This document shows positions 26,508-34,997 of a stretch of DNA of 64,000 nt, one piece after another. Every line of letters starts with the position of its first letter. The stretch's first letter is position 1. The DNA lies in NCBI GenBank assembly GCA_910585665.1, contig CAJUFI010000017.1:7570-71569 (forward strand), given 5' to 3'. A model generated the notes under the pieces. It was given only the letters and a program-made list of their open reading frames with translations. It was not told the origin of the DNA and ran no database searches. Position numbers and translations under genes: made by a program. This DNA is from an uncultured Acetatifactor sp. GTDB lineage: Bacteria; Bacillota; Clostridia; Lachnospirales; Lachnospiraceae.

Positions 26508-27305
26508 GTGGATATTGCATCTTTAATTGGTATTATTTTATGTTTCGCGATGATGCTTTATGGTATCATAGATGGTGCCGGCATCAATAACCTGGTAAAG
26601 GAGTATTGGAATTTCCCCTCGGCTATCATTACCTTCGGCGGCGCTTTCGCTGCTACGCTGACATCACACAGCCTGGCAGACTACATAAGCGGCCTGAAGA
26701 GCTTCGGGCTGATATTCAAGGCTCCGATGGTGAATACCGCTGAGATGATTCGTAAGATTATCGATTTGTCCAATGTGGCCCGTAAGGAAGGCCTCCTCTC
26801 TCTGGAGGAAGCTGCCGCGGACATGGATGATGCATTTCTGAAAAAGGGAATCCTTCTGATGGTAGACGGCACGGATCCTGAGCTGGTGCGCGCCATCATG
26901 GAGACGGAACTGGTCAGCATCGAGGGAAGGCATAAGACCTGCATCGGTTTCTGGGACACTCTTGGAGCCATGGGTCCTGCCTGGGGTATGATCGGTACTC
27001 TGATTGGTCTGGTCGACATGTTGTATCATATGGACAATGTGGCTACGCTGGGTCCCGCCATGGCTGTGGCTTTGATAACGACTTTCTACGGCTCCGTGCT
27101 TGCAAACGCAATCTGTACGCCGGTATCCAACAAGCTGAAAGTCGACAACGCCGCGGAGATGATGCTGAAAGAAGTCATGATTGAGGGCCTGCTGTCCATT
27201 CAGGCCGGCGAGAACCCGAGGGTTATCGAAGAGAAGCTGAAATCTTTCCTGTCTCCTAATGAAAGAGAAGCCGCTTCTTCCGGAGAAGCAGGGGGTGAGG
27301 AGTAA
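26508..27305 (+). CDS. motA: Flagellar stator protein MotA
   Basis: 265 residues from GTG 26508 (AGTAGGTGA 5 nt upstream); GTG 26499 would overlap that site. Four membrane helices: IASLIGIILCFAMMLYGIID, the FPSAIITFGGAFAATL helix, GAMGPAWGMIGTLIGLVDML and the PAMAVALITTFYGSVLANAI helix. A cytoplasmic loop carries the FliG-contacting residues. It conducts ions (H+ or Na+) with MotB. Its stop overlaps the motB start (GTAATGG). Confidence 0.93.
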   Translation: MDIASLIGIILCFAMMLYGIIDGAGINNLVKEYWNFPSAIITFGGAFAATLTSHSLADYISGLKSFGLIFKAPMVNTAEMIRKIIDLSNVARKEGLLSLEEAAADMDDAFLKKGILLMVDGTDPELVRAIMETELVSIEGRHKTCIGFWDTLGAMGPAWGMIGTLIGLVDMLYHMDNVATLGPAMAVALITTFYGSVLANAICTPVSNKLKVDNAAEMMLKEVMIEGLLSIQAGENPRVIEEKLKSFLSPNEREAASSGEAGGEE

Positions 27306-28132
27306 TGGCAAAGCGCAAAGAAGATGCGCCAGCACCGGGATCGCCGGCATGGATGGCGACTTTCAGTGATTTGATGAACCTCCTTCTCTGTTTCTTTGTC
27401 ATGCTTTTTGCTATGTCCAGTATTGAGGAGGCCAAGCTGCAGGAGTTCGTAGCCGCCATGAACAATACTTTCAGCGTGTTCGATGGGGGCGCGTCAGCCA
27501 TTGGAGACGGCTTTCTGATCAGTAATGGTGTCAGTCAGCTGAATGAGCTTGACCAGTACATCAACAGTACCGGAAAGACAGCAGACAGCGAGACGGACGG
27601 CGAGGATTTCAATGAGTTCGAGATGTCGCCGGAAGCCATGGAGGAGATTCTGCAGGATCAGATGCTGCAGGAGAACGAAGAGCGCGTGGAGGAGATGGAG
27701 GAAGCCCTCAGGGAAAACGACATCGCTGATGAGGTGGAAGTCAGCTTTACGGCGCAGTATGTGAAGCTTACGATGAACGGCGGCCTGCTTTTCGATTCGG
27801 GAAGCGCCCAGCTGAAGGACGAGGCGAAGCTGATCATCGACAAGGTGGGGCTGATGCTGGAGCGTTACGGGAATGGAGGCAGCATTGAAATCGAAGGCCA
27901 CACGGACAATGTGCCGATGAAAAGCGCCCAATACCCCAGCAACGAAGAACTGAGCAGCGCCAGGGCGCTGTCCGTGTTCTATTATTTGCTGGATACCACT
28001 TCATTGGATCCGATTAATCTGAAACATGCCGGAATGGGAGAGCGGGTACCGATTGCGGACAATGCCACCCCGGAGGGCAGAAGCAGGAACAGAAGGGTAG
28101 AAATCTTGATCTACAATCCGTCCCAGAAGTAA
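27305..28132 (+). CDS. motB: Flagellar stator protein MotB
   Basis: 275 residues. A short cytoplasmic N-terminus (PGSPAWMATFSDLMNLLLCF) contains the ion-binding aspartate (FSDLMNLLL, near residue 20) within the single membrane helix. An acidic linker (about 95-140) precedes the OmpA-like peptidoglycan-binding domain (IEIEGHTDNVPMKS, NEELSSARALSVFYYLL, GRSRNRRVEILIYNP). It anchors the stator to the wall. The start overlaps the motA stop. Confidence 0.94.
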   Translation: MAKRKEDAPAPGSPAWMATFSDLMNLLLCFFVMLFAMSSIEEAKLQEFVAAMNNTFSVFDGGASAIGDGFLISNGVSQLNELDQYINSTGKTADSETDGEDFNEFEMSPEAMEEILQDQMLQENEERVEEMEEALRENDIADEVEVSFTAQYVKLTMNGGLLFDSGSAQLKDEAKLIIDKVGLMLERYGNGGSIEIEGHTDNVPMKSAQYPSNEELSSARALSVFYYLLDTTSLDPINLKHAGMGERVPIADNATPEGRSRNRRVEILIYNPSQK

Positions 28133-28156
28133 GGCGGAGGAAAGGGTTTTCATGAT

Positions 28157-28699
28157 ATGAAGAAGAATTTGCTTAGCGTGCTGATATTGGTTCTGATGAT
28201 TGTGAATATCGCTATGTCTGCGGTCATGATGATGAGCGTCGTTGGCACGAACCAGAAGACAGCTGCCCTGATGGACAGCATCGAGGCCGCCATGAATCTG
28301 GAATTGAACAGTCCCGGCAGCTTTGCGGACGTGTCCCTGACGGATACGGAGACTTACAATGTGGGACAGATGACGATTCATCTTGAGTATTCCCAGGTAG
28401 TGGGAGAGGACGGCACAGTCGCTACCAGTAATAAGCAGGTGTATATTGTCTTTGACATCGCCCTGCTGTTGGATAAGACACATGCCGACTATGAGCAGTA
28501 CGGCGGGGACAACACAAGCCAGTATGACAGTATGATCAAGGATGCCGTCGAGAATGTGGTGTCGAATTACACGGAGGAGGAGTGCCGGGCGGATTTCAGC
28601 GGCGCTATCAGGGATGAGATTCTAGACGCTATCCAGAACCTGTTCCATTCGAAGGTCGTATACGGAATTACTCTCAGTAATGTAAAATATGGCGGCTGA
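28157..28699 (+). CDS. fliL: Flagellar basal-body-associated protein FliL
   Basis: 180 residues with an N-terminal membrane helix (NLLSVLILVLMIVNIAMSAV) and an extracytoplasmic domain, ending in the FliL-type SGAIRDEILDAIQNLFHSKV segment. It lies between motB and fliM as in other operons. FliL forms a ring round the stator and stabilises its active state. Sequence conservation in this family is weak; the call rests on topology and position. Confidence 0.85.
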   Translation: MKKNLLSVLILVLMIVNIAMSAVMMMSVVGTNQKTAALMDSIEAAMNLELNSPGSFADVSLTDTETYNVGQMTIHLEYSQVVGEDGTVATSNKQVYIVFDIALLLDKTHADYEQYGGDNTSQYDSMIKDAVENVVSNYTEEECRADFSGAIRDEILDAIQNLFHSKVVYGITLSNVKYGG

Positions 28700-28765
28700 C
28701 GCGTAGGATGAGTATAGGCAATGCGACAGACAGTCAAAGAAGAATTTGACAGGAGGTGAACCTGT

Positions 28766-29746
28766 GTGGCCGATATTCTTTCCCAGGCGGAGATAGATGC
28801 CCTGCTTTCGGCGATGTCTTCTGGCGAGCTTGACACCGATCAAATGCAGCAGAAGAATGAAAAAAAGGTTAAGATTTATGATTTCAGCAGTCCGACCAAG
28901 TTCTCGAAAGAGCATTTGAGGACATTGGAAATCATATATGAGCATTACGCCAGGCTGCTTTCCACCAACCTTCCCGTATATCTGCGCAAGAACGTGCAGG
29001 TATCGGTGGTGGGTTCGGAAGCCATTAAGTTCAATGAATTTACCAATTCGTTGTCCAACCCTATCATTATGGGTGTGATCAATTTCTCCCCGTTGAACGG
29101 GTCGATCATCATGGAACTGGGCACGAATCTTGGATATGCCATGCTGGACCGCATGTTGGGCGGAAGCGGCCTGCCTTTGGAGAAAAGCAGAGACTTTTCC
29201 GAGATAGAGCAGACTATCATTGAAAAGATATTAGTGATGTTCGCGCAGCTCCAGAGGGAGCCGTGGAAGAACGTTATTGATATAACCCCTGTGCTGAACC
29301 ATCTGGAGACCAATCCGCAGTTCGCGCAGATAATCGCACCCAATGAGATGGTCGCCATTGTGACGTTGAACATCAAGATTGGTGATGTTGAAGGCATGAT
29401 GAACCTGTGCCTTCCTTTCCTTACACTAGAGGATATTATGGATAAGCTGAATACGAAGTATTGGTATTCTACCATGCAGGAGCAGCATGACGAGAATTAT
29501 GAGATGTATATCGAGTCTCTGATTCGGAAAGTGAGCGTGCCTGTGAAAGCGGTGCTGGGTACCAGCACTATCTCTGTAAGCGATTTCACGAATCTGCAGG
29601 TAGGGGATTGTATCCGGCTGAATTCTTTAGTGGATCAGGATATGGATGTCTATGTAGGAAATATCAAAAAATTTACCGCATTACCCGGCACCGAAAGAGA
29701 CTCTTATGCTGTCAGGATTACGTCGGTTATTAGAGAGGAGGAGTAA
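28766..29746 (+). CDS. fliM: Flagellar motor switch protein FliM
   Basis: 326 residues from GTG 28766 (AGGAGGTGA upstream). The N-terminal CheY-binding peptide is LSQAEIDALLSAM. The middle CheC-like domain contains GSIIMELGTNLGYAMLDRML and GGSG, and the C-terminal SpoA domain starts near SVPVKAVLGTSTISVSDFTN. It binds phospho-CheY and FliG in the C ring. It ends 3 bp before fliY. Confidence 0.95.
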   Translation: MADILSQAEIDALLSAMSSGELDTDQMQQKNEKKVKIYDFSSPTKFSKEHLRTLEIIYEHYARLLSTNLPVYLRKNVQVSVVGSEAIKFNEFTNSLSNPIIMGVINFSPLNGSIIMELGTNLGYAMLDRMLGGSGLPLEKSRDFSEIEQTIIEKILVMFAQLQREPWKNVIDITPVLNHLETNPQFAQIIAPNEMVAIVTLNIKIGDVEGMMNLCLPFLTLEDIMDKLNTKYWYSTMQEQHDENYEMYIESLIRKVSVPVKAVLGTSTISVSDFTNLQVGDCIRLNSLVDQDMDVYVGNIKKFTALPGTERDSYAVRITSVIREEE

Positions 29747-29749
29747 ACA

Positions 29750-31141
29750 ATGGATGGTGCATTGTCTCAGGACGAGATAAACGCATTACTTTCCGGCATT
29801 GATTTGTCCGAGGACGATGAGTCCGGGACAGTTGGAAGCAGTAAAGGTGGCAACGAGAATGCGGAAGGCGCGGTTCAGAGTATGGAAGAAGCCAATGAAT
29901 TGCTTTCGGATGTAGAGAAGGATGCCGTTGGGGAAGTCGCCAATATCAGTATGGGATCCTCGGCCACTACGCTGTATTCTCTTGTGAGCAGAAAAGTGAA
30001 CATCACAACGCCGGTGGTGGAATTCGCTACATGGGACGATCTGCTGAACCAATACGAGAGACCCTGTGTCTTTATCCAGATTAAGTATACGGTTGGTCTG
30101 GACGGCACGAATATATTGATTCTGAAGGAGCAGGATGTTAAGGTCATCACCGACCTGATGATGGGCGGCGATGGCACGAATACGGACGGGGAGCTGGGGG
30201 AGCTTCATTTGAGCGCCATATCCGAAGCCATGAACCAGATGATGGGCGCGTCGGCCACATCCCTTTCCACGATGATGAAGACCAAAATCGATATCAGCCC
30301 GCCAGAGGCAGAACTGCTGGATTTGGCACAGGTTCGGAACGGAGAAGATATCTCGCCCTTTTTGAAAGGAATTTTCGTCAAGATTTCGTTCCGGATGCAG
30401 ATTGACGATTTGGTAGACAGTTCCATCATGCAGCTTTATCCGATAGATTTTGCGCGCAAAGTCGTGGATACTTTCATGGATTCCCAGTCAGCGGCGCAGG
30501 AAAAGCCCCCTGTACAGGAGACGGCTCCCACGAATACGGCAGCCAGCGCGCCGGCGGGTGCGAATCCTCAGGCCGCCATGGCTCAGACAGATATGAACGG
30601 GCAGGCTGGCACGAACATGGGAATGCCGACAGGAATGGGAGTGAATCCCCAGATGGACATGAATGCTGCGAATATGGGGATGAACCCGCAGATGATGGGG
30701 ATGAACCCGCAGATGATGGGGATGAATCCGCAGATGATGGGGATGGGAATGGGGATGAATCCGCAGATGATGAATATGGGAATGAACCCGCAGATGATGG
30801 GTATGGGAGTGCCGGCGGGAACAGGTCAGCAGGCTCCCATGCAGAATATAAACGTTCAGCCCGCGCAGTTTCAGAGTTTTGCCAATGTGGGTGGCGCTGT
30901 GCCAGGGCAGGAAAATATCGGCCTTATCATGGATGTCCCATTGAACGTTACCGTAGAGCTTGGCCGTACGACCAAGTCGATTTCCGAGATTCTTGACTTT
31001 GCACCCGGCTCCATTATCGAACTGGAACGTATTGCCGGTGAGCCCATAGACGTGCTGGTAAATGGTAAGTTCGTGGCAAAGGGAGAAGTGGTAGTAATTG
31101 AAGAGTGCTTCAGTGTAAGAATAACAGAGATTATCAAGTAG
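29750..31141 (+). CDS. fliY: Flagellar motor switch phosphatase FliY (FliN-type)
   Basis: 463 residues. It has a CheY-binding peptide LSQDEINALLSGI, then two CheC-like active-site helices (EVANISMGSSATTLY, SEAMNQMMGASATS), the CheY-P phosphatase signature. A long linker (about 250-385) includes a strikingly Met/Asn/Gln/Pro-rich repeat region. The C-terminal SpoA/FliN domain (NIGLIMDVPLNVTVELGRTT, FAPGSIIELERIAGEPIDVL, NGKFVAKGEVVVIEECFSVR) closes it. FliY replaces FliN in Firmicutes and dephosphorylates CheY at the switch. AGGAGG precedes the ATG. Confidence 0.95.
   Translation: MDGALSQDEINALLSGIDLSEDDESGTVGSSKGGNENAEGAVQSMEEANELLSDVEKDAVGEVANISMGSSATTLYSLVSRKVNITTPVVEFATWDDLLNQYERPCVFIQIKYTVGLDGTNILILKEQDVKVITDLMMGGDGTNTDGELGELHLSAISEAMNQMMGASATSLSTMMKTKIDISPPEAELLDLAQVRNGEDISPFLKGIFVKISFRMQIDDLVDSSIMQLYPIDFARKVVDTFMDSQSAAQEKPPVQETAPTNTAASAPAGANPQAAMAQTDMNGQAGTNMGMPTGMGVNPQMDMNAANMGMNPQMMGMNPQMMGMNPQMMGMGMGMNPQMMNMGMNPQMMGMGVPAGTGQQAPMQNINVQPAQFQSFANVGGAVPGQENIGLIMDVPLNVTVELGRTTKSISEILDFAPGSIIELERIAGEPIDVLVNGKFVAKGEVVVIEECFSVRITEIIK
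30650..30810 (+). repeat. Met-rich tandem repeat inside fliY
   Basis: The unit GGGATGAACCCGCAGATGAT (with ATC/T variants) recurs about six times and encodes GMNPQMM repeats. The near-identical DNA copies suggest recent slippage expansion in the linker between the CheC-like and FliN domains. Confidence 0.85.
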
Positions 31142-31154
31142 GAGGAAGGTTACA

Positions 31155-31517
31155 ATGGCAAAGAATATTTTGATCTGCGATGACGCTGCATTCATGAGAA
31201 TGATGATTAAGGGTATCTTGGGCAAAGGCGGCTACGATGTCGTAGGCGAGGCCGAGAATGGCCTGAAAGCGGTGGAGAAGTACAAGGAGCTCTCACCGGA
31301 TCTTGTGCTGATGGACATTACGATGCCTGAGATGGACGGTATCCAGGCTGTGAAGGAAATCAAGAAGATAGATGCGAACGCGAAGGTCATCATGTGTTCC
31401 GCCATGGGCCAGCAGGCGATGGTCGTTGAGTCTATCCAGGCCGGCGCGAAGGACTTCATTGTCAAGCCTTTCCAGGAGGATCGTGTCCTTGAAGCGGTGA
31501 AGAAGGTCATCGGTTAA
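31155..31517 (+). CDS. cheY: Chemotaxis response regulator CheY
   Basis: 120 residues, a single receiver domain. The acidic pair is in ICDDAAFMRMMIKGIL, the phospho-acceptor aspartate in LVLMDITMPEMDG, then the Thr/Ser position in IMCSAMGQQAMV and the Lys in DFIVKPFQED. Phospho-CheY binds FliM/FliY to bias rotation. It lies between the switch and export genes as in B. subtilis. Its stop overlaps the fliO start (TAATG). Confidence 0.95.
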   Translation: MAKNILICDDAAFMRMMIKGILGKGGYDVVGEAENGLKAVEKYKELSPDLVLMDITMPEMDGIQAVKEIKKIDANAKVIMCSAMGQQAMVVESIQAGAKDFIVKPFQEDRVLEAVKKVIG

Positions 31518-31909
31518 TGGCGCTGCTGACAGGGACTCCGGGCAGCTATGCCCAGTTCATCACGGTTCTGTTGATATTTGTGGTGGTCCTTGGAATCACG
31601 GCTGTCGTCACCAGGTGGCTGGCCAGCTATCAAAAGCAGCAGAGCGTGAATGAGAATATAGAAGTAATAGAGACCACTCGTATTGCGAATAATAAGTATA
31701 TCCAGATTATACGGGCAGGCGAGAAGTACATGGTGATTGCTGTCTGCAAGGACACAGTTACCATGTTGGGCGAGATTCCGGAGGATTCGCTGAAGGCGAC
31801 GAGACCTGTGCAGAACTTCGGCTTTAAAGAACTTCTTGACAAGGCTATGAATAAAAAGGGCACCGCCCGGGAAGAGCCAAAGGATAATCAGTTGCATGAT
31901 GAAAAATAA
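31517..31909 (+). CDS. fliO: Flagellar biosynthesis protein FliO
   Basis: 130 residues. One N-terminal membrane helix (FITVLLIFVVVLGITAVVTR) is followed by a FliO domain (VNENIEVIETTRIANNKYIQ, YMVIAVCKDTVTMLGEIPED). It assists assembly of the FliP ring of the export gate. It overlaps cheY at the start and fliP at the end, indicating tight translational coupling in the fliO-P-Q-R-flhB-flhA set. B. subtilis names this gene fliO/fliZ. Confidence 0.88.
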   Translation: MALLTGTPGSYAQFITVLLIFVVVLGITAVVTRWLASYQKQQSVNENIEVIETTRIANNKYIQIIRAGEKYMVIAVCKDTVTMLGEIPEDSLKATRPVQNFGFKELLDKAMNKKGTAREEPKDNQLHDEK

Positions 31910-32690
31910 GCTTACATTCAAGCGGATATCAACCGCAATATGCCTGCTGGTCACGGTGGGCATATTGTGTATTTTAAGTTCAATGACAGTATTTGCCAGC
32001 TCGGCGGAGACGGATGCTTCCAACGTCCTGAACATCACTCTGAATGACGGGAACGGGGAAATCAACGGTACCCTCAGGATTCTGTTGACGCTGACGCTGA
32101 TTTCCATTGCGCCCATCCTCATCATTATGATGACGTCTTTCACGCGTATCATCATAGTGCTGCACTTCACTCGGGCGGCACTGAATACGCAGACGGCGCC
32201 GCCGAACCAGATTCTGATAGGGCTGGCCCTGATACTTACTTTCTTTATCATGGAGCCAACGATAGCGGAAATCAACGAACAGGCCTATCAGCCCTATGAG
32301 GCCGGGGAGATTGAACTGGACGAGGCGCTGGAAAAAGGAGTCGCTCCGCTGAGGAAATTCATGTATCCACAGACCCAGCTGAAGGACGTGGAGCTGTTCA
32401 TGGATATCTCAGGACAGGAATGGGATGGGGAGTCCCTGGACAGCATACCGATGTCCGTGCTGCTGCCGAGCTTTATGCTCAGCGAGCTGCGGATGGCGTT
32501 TTGGATAGGATTTGTGATCTATATTCCTTTCATTGTCATTGACATGGTAGTGGCGTCCACACTGATGAGCATGGGCATGATGATGCTGCCTCCTACGACG
32601 ATTTCCATGCCTTTCAAGATTCTGCTGTTCGTTTTGGCGGATGGCTGGAACCTGGTGATTGGGAAGCTGGTGGAAACGTTCTATTGGTAG
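31896..32690 (+). CDS. fliP: Flagellar export gate protein FliP
   Basis: 264 residues. A cleavable-type signal sequence (about 1-36, ending TVFASSAET) and four membrane helices, with the family signature IIIVLHFTRAALNTQTAPPN then QILIGLALILTFFIMEP and a final LMSMGMMMLPPTTISMPFK. Five FliP subunits build the core of the flagellar type III secretion channel. The ATG overlaps the fliO 3' end by 14 bp. Confidence 0.95.
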   Translation: MMKNKLTFKRISTAICLLVTVGILCILSSMTVFASSAETDASNVLNITLNDGNGEINGTLRILLTLTLISIAPILIIMMTSFTRIIIVLHFTRAALNTQTAPPNQILIGLALILTFFIMEPTIAEINEQAYQPYEAGEIELDEALEKGVAPLRKFMYPQTQLKDVELFMDISGQEWDGESLDSIPMSVLLPSFMLSELRMAFWIGFVIYIPFIVIDMVVASTLMSMGMMMLPPTTISMPFKILLFVLADGWNLVIGKLVETFYW

Positions 32691-32736
32691 CGGGGGAGCG
32701 AGAGGGTATGTTTTGGATAAGGAGGGAATATAGATT

Positions 32737-33009
32737 ATGACGATAGACAGCGTGATGGATATCACCAGGCAGGCCCTGTATCTGATCATCGAGGTGTCGC
32801 TGCCGGTATTGCTGGTGTCATTGTGCGTAGGTCTGGCGGTCAGTATCTTCCAGACGGTGACGTCTATCCAGGAACAGACGCTTACTTTTGTGCCGAAGAT
32901 TATCTGTGTGTTCCTTTCTTTGGTGTTGTTTGGAAACTGGATGATGACGGCGCTGGTGGAGTTCATGACGAGCCTGTGGTCTAATTTCGGCATGTACATG
33001 GGCGGGTAG
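32737..33009 (+). CDS. fliQ: Flagellar export gate protein FliQ
   Basis: 90 residues, two membrane helices forming the FliQ hairpin: LIIEVSLPVLLVSLCVGLAV and TFVPKIICVFLSLVLFGNWM, with SIFQTVTSIQEQTL between. It surrounds the FliP ring in the export gate. AAGGAGGG lies upstream of the ATG; fliR follows 14 bp later. Confidence 0.95.
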   Translation: MTIDSVMDITRQALYLIIEVSLPVLLVSLCVGLAVSIFQTVTSIQEQTLTFVPKIICVFLSLVLFGNWMMTALVEFMTSLWSNFGMYMGG

Positions 33010-33023
33010 CGGGAGCAGAAAGG

Positions 33024-33806
33024 ATGATCAATTACTCCTTTTCCATTTATGATTTGGAATATTTTCTCCTGATTTTGGTTCGGGTGGCCTGTTTTGTGTA
33101 TGTGGCCCCTTTCTTCAGCATGAGGAATACGCCTGCCAATGTAAGGGTCGCCATCAGCTTCTTTACGGCAGTGCTCTTATACCAGGCGCTGACCCCTGCG
33201 GAAGCGGTGGCCTATTCCTCGCTGACGGCGTATACGGTCATTGTGCTGAAGGAAGCGCTGGTGGGACTGTTGATTGGGTTTGCGGCCAATATCTGCACCT
33301 CTATCGTGAATTTTGCCGGTTCTATCGCGGATATGGAGACGGGGCTGTCCATGGTGACGCTGATGGATCCCACTTCCCGGGAGAGCACCAGCATCACCGG
33401 TGTCCTGTACCAGTATGTGCTGATGTTCATGATGATCGCCACAGGGATGTACCGTTACCTGTTCGGGGCTTTGGCGGACACGTTTATCCTGATTCCTGTG
33501 AACGGAGCGGTGTTCCATACGGATTCGCTGATGAATTCCATGCTGTCCTTTCTGCGGGATTATGTCATCATCGGGTTTCGGATCGTGCTGCCGATCTTCT
33601 GCTCCATCTTGCTGCTGAATGCGGTCTTAGGTGTGCTGGCGAAGGTGGCGCCGCAGATGAACATGTTTGCGGTGGGTATCCAGCTTAAGGTCCTGGTGGG
33701 GTTGTCTGTGCTGTTCTTCACGGCCAGCATTCTGCCCGGGATAGCGGATTTCATTTTTGAAGAGATGAAGAGAATGATTATTTCCTTTGTGGAGGGCATG
33801 ACATGA
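33024..33806 (+). CDS. fliR: Flagellar export gate protein FliR
   Basis: 260 residues, about six hydrophobic helices. Landmarks are the FLLILVRVACFVYVAPFFSM start, NTPANVRVAISFFTAVLLYQ, EALVGLLIGFAANICTSIVN and APQMNMFAVGIQLKVLVGLS. A single FliR completes the FliP5Q4R1 gate. Its TGA overlaps the flhB ATG (ATGA), typical of stoichiometric coupling. Confidence 0.95.
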   Translation: MINYSFSIYDLEYFLLILVRVACFVYVAPFFSMRNTPANVRVAISFFTAVLLYQALTPAEAVAYSSLTAYTVIVLKEALVGLLIGFAANICTSIVNFAGSIADMETGLSMVTLMDPTSRESTSITGVLYQYVLMFMMIATGMYRYLFGALADTFILIPVNGAVFHTDSLMNSMLSFLRDYVIIGFRIVLPIFCSILLLNAVLGVLAKVAPQMNMFAVGIQLKVLVGLSVLFFTASILPGIADFIFEEMKRMIISFVEGMT

Positions 33807-34912
33807 TTCGCTATAATCTGCAGTTTTTCGCAAAGGAAGGCATGGGCGGCGAGAAGACAGAGCCCGCCACCCAGAAAAAGTTAAACGATGCGCGTAAGAA
33901 GGGGCAGGTGGCCAAAAGCCGTGAGATCACGAACGGACTGGAGCTGCTGGCGCTGTTCCTGATATTGAAGTTCTGGGTGGGGCACATGGGCGTGCAGTTC
34001 CTGGATATCTTCAATGCGATGTACAGTAGGATTCCGGATGTGACAGTGTACTGGCAGGACACCATGCCTGAGAGGGATATCAGTATGCTTTTCCAGCAGA
34101 TGCTGCTGGGCGTGCTGCTGATTATCGCGCCCATCCTGCTGGTGGGCTACCTGATCGCCTTCCTCACGGATGTGGCCCAGGTGAAGTGGAAGCCGACCTT
34201 AGAGCCCATGAAGCCAAAGTTCAACAAGCTGAATCCAATCAGCGGCTTCAAGAAGATTTTTTCCGTCAACGCTCTGGTGGAGCTTGTGAAGTCCGTGGCC
34301 AAGATTGGATTGATCGGATATATCTGCTATGCCTATCTGAAGGATAAATGGGTCATACTGTTCAATCTCTATGACGTGACTTTGATGCAGGCGCTGCAGC
34401 TGGTGGCGGACACGGTGACGAATCTGGGGATACGCATCGCGGTGTTCTATATGTTGATAGCATTTGCCGACTTCGCCTATCAGAAGATAAAGTTCGCCAA
34501 TGATATGAAGATGACCAAGCAGGAGATCAAAGAGGAGTACAAGCAACAGGAAGGAGACCCTCAGATCAAGGGCAAGATCCGGCAGAAGATGCGCGAGACT
34601 TCCATGAGACGTATGATGCAGTCTCTGCCCCAGGCGGACGTGGTCATCACGAACCCCACCCATTACGCGGTGGCCATCAAGTATGATCCGGATGTGGCGG
34701 ACGCGCCGCTGGTGATAGCAAAGGGTGAAGATTATCTGGCGGCCCGTATCAAAGAAGTGGCCAAAGAGAACAAAATCGAGATCGTGGAGAACAAGCCGCT
34801 GGCCAGGATGCTTTACGCCAATGTGGACATAGGGCAGGCAGTGCCGCCGGAGCTGTACCAGGCGGTGGCGGAAGTGCTGGCTTTCGTATATCAGCTGCAA
34901 GGAAAGATTTAA
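33803..34912 (+). CDS. flhB: Flagellar export switch protein FlhB
   Basis: 369 residues. The N-terminal segment KTEPATQKKLNDARKKGQVA then KSREI is the family start. Four membrane helices follow, then a cytoplasmic domain with the autocleavage motif NPTH (Asn284-Pro-Thr-His) in VVITNPTHYAVAIKYDPDVA. Cleavage there, triggered by FliK, changes export specificity from hook to filament proteins. The start overlaps fliR by 4 bp. Confidence 0.95.
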   Translation: MIRYNLQFFAKEGMGGEKTEPATQKKLNDARKKGQVAKSREITNGLELLALFLILKFWVGHMGVQFLDIFNAMYSRIPDVTVYWQDTMPERDISMLFQQMLLGVLLIIAPILLVGYLIAFLTDVAQVKWKPTLEPMKPKFNKLNPISGFKKIFSVNALVELVKSVAKIGLIGYICYAYLKDKWVILFNLYDVTLMQALQLVADTVTNLGIRIAVFYMLIAFADFAYQKIKFANDMKMTKQEIKEEYKQQEGDPQIKGKIRQKMRETSMRRMMQSLPQADVVITNPTHYAVAIKYDPDVADAPLVIAKGEDYLAARIKEVAKENKIEIVENKPLARMLYANVDIGQAVPPELYQAVAEVLAFVYQLQGKI

Positions 34913-34997
34913 AGGAATATGAGAAAAATCCCAGGGGTCTGAGCCCGGGAATCAGGATAGAGAATTTTGGATAGAAATCAGGGGAGGAGAGGACAGC

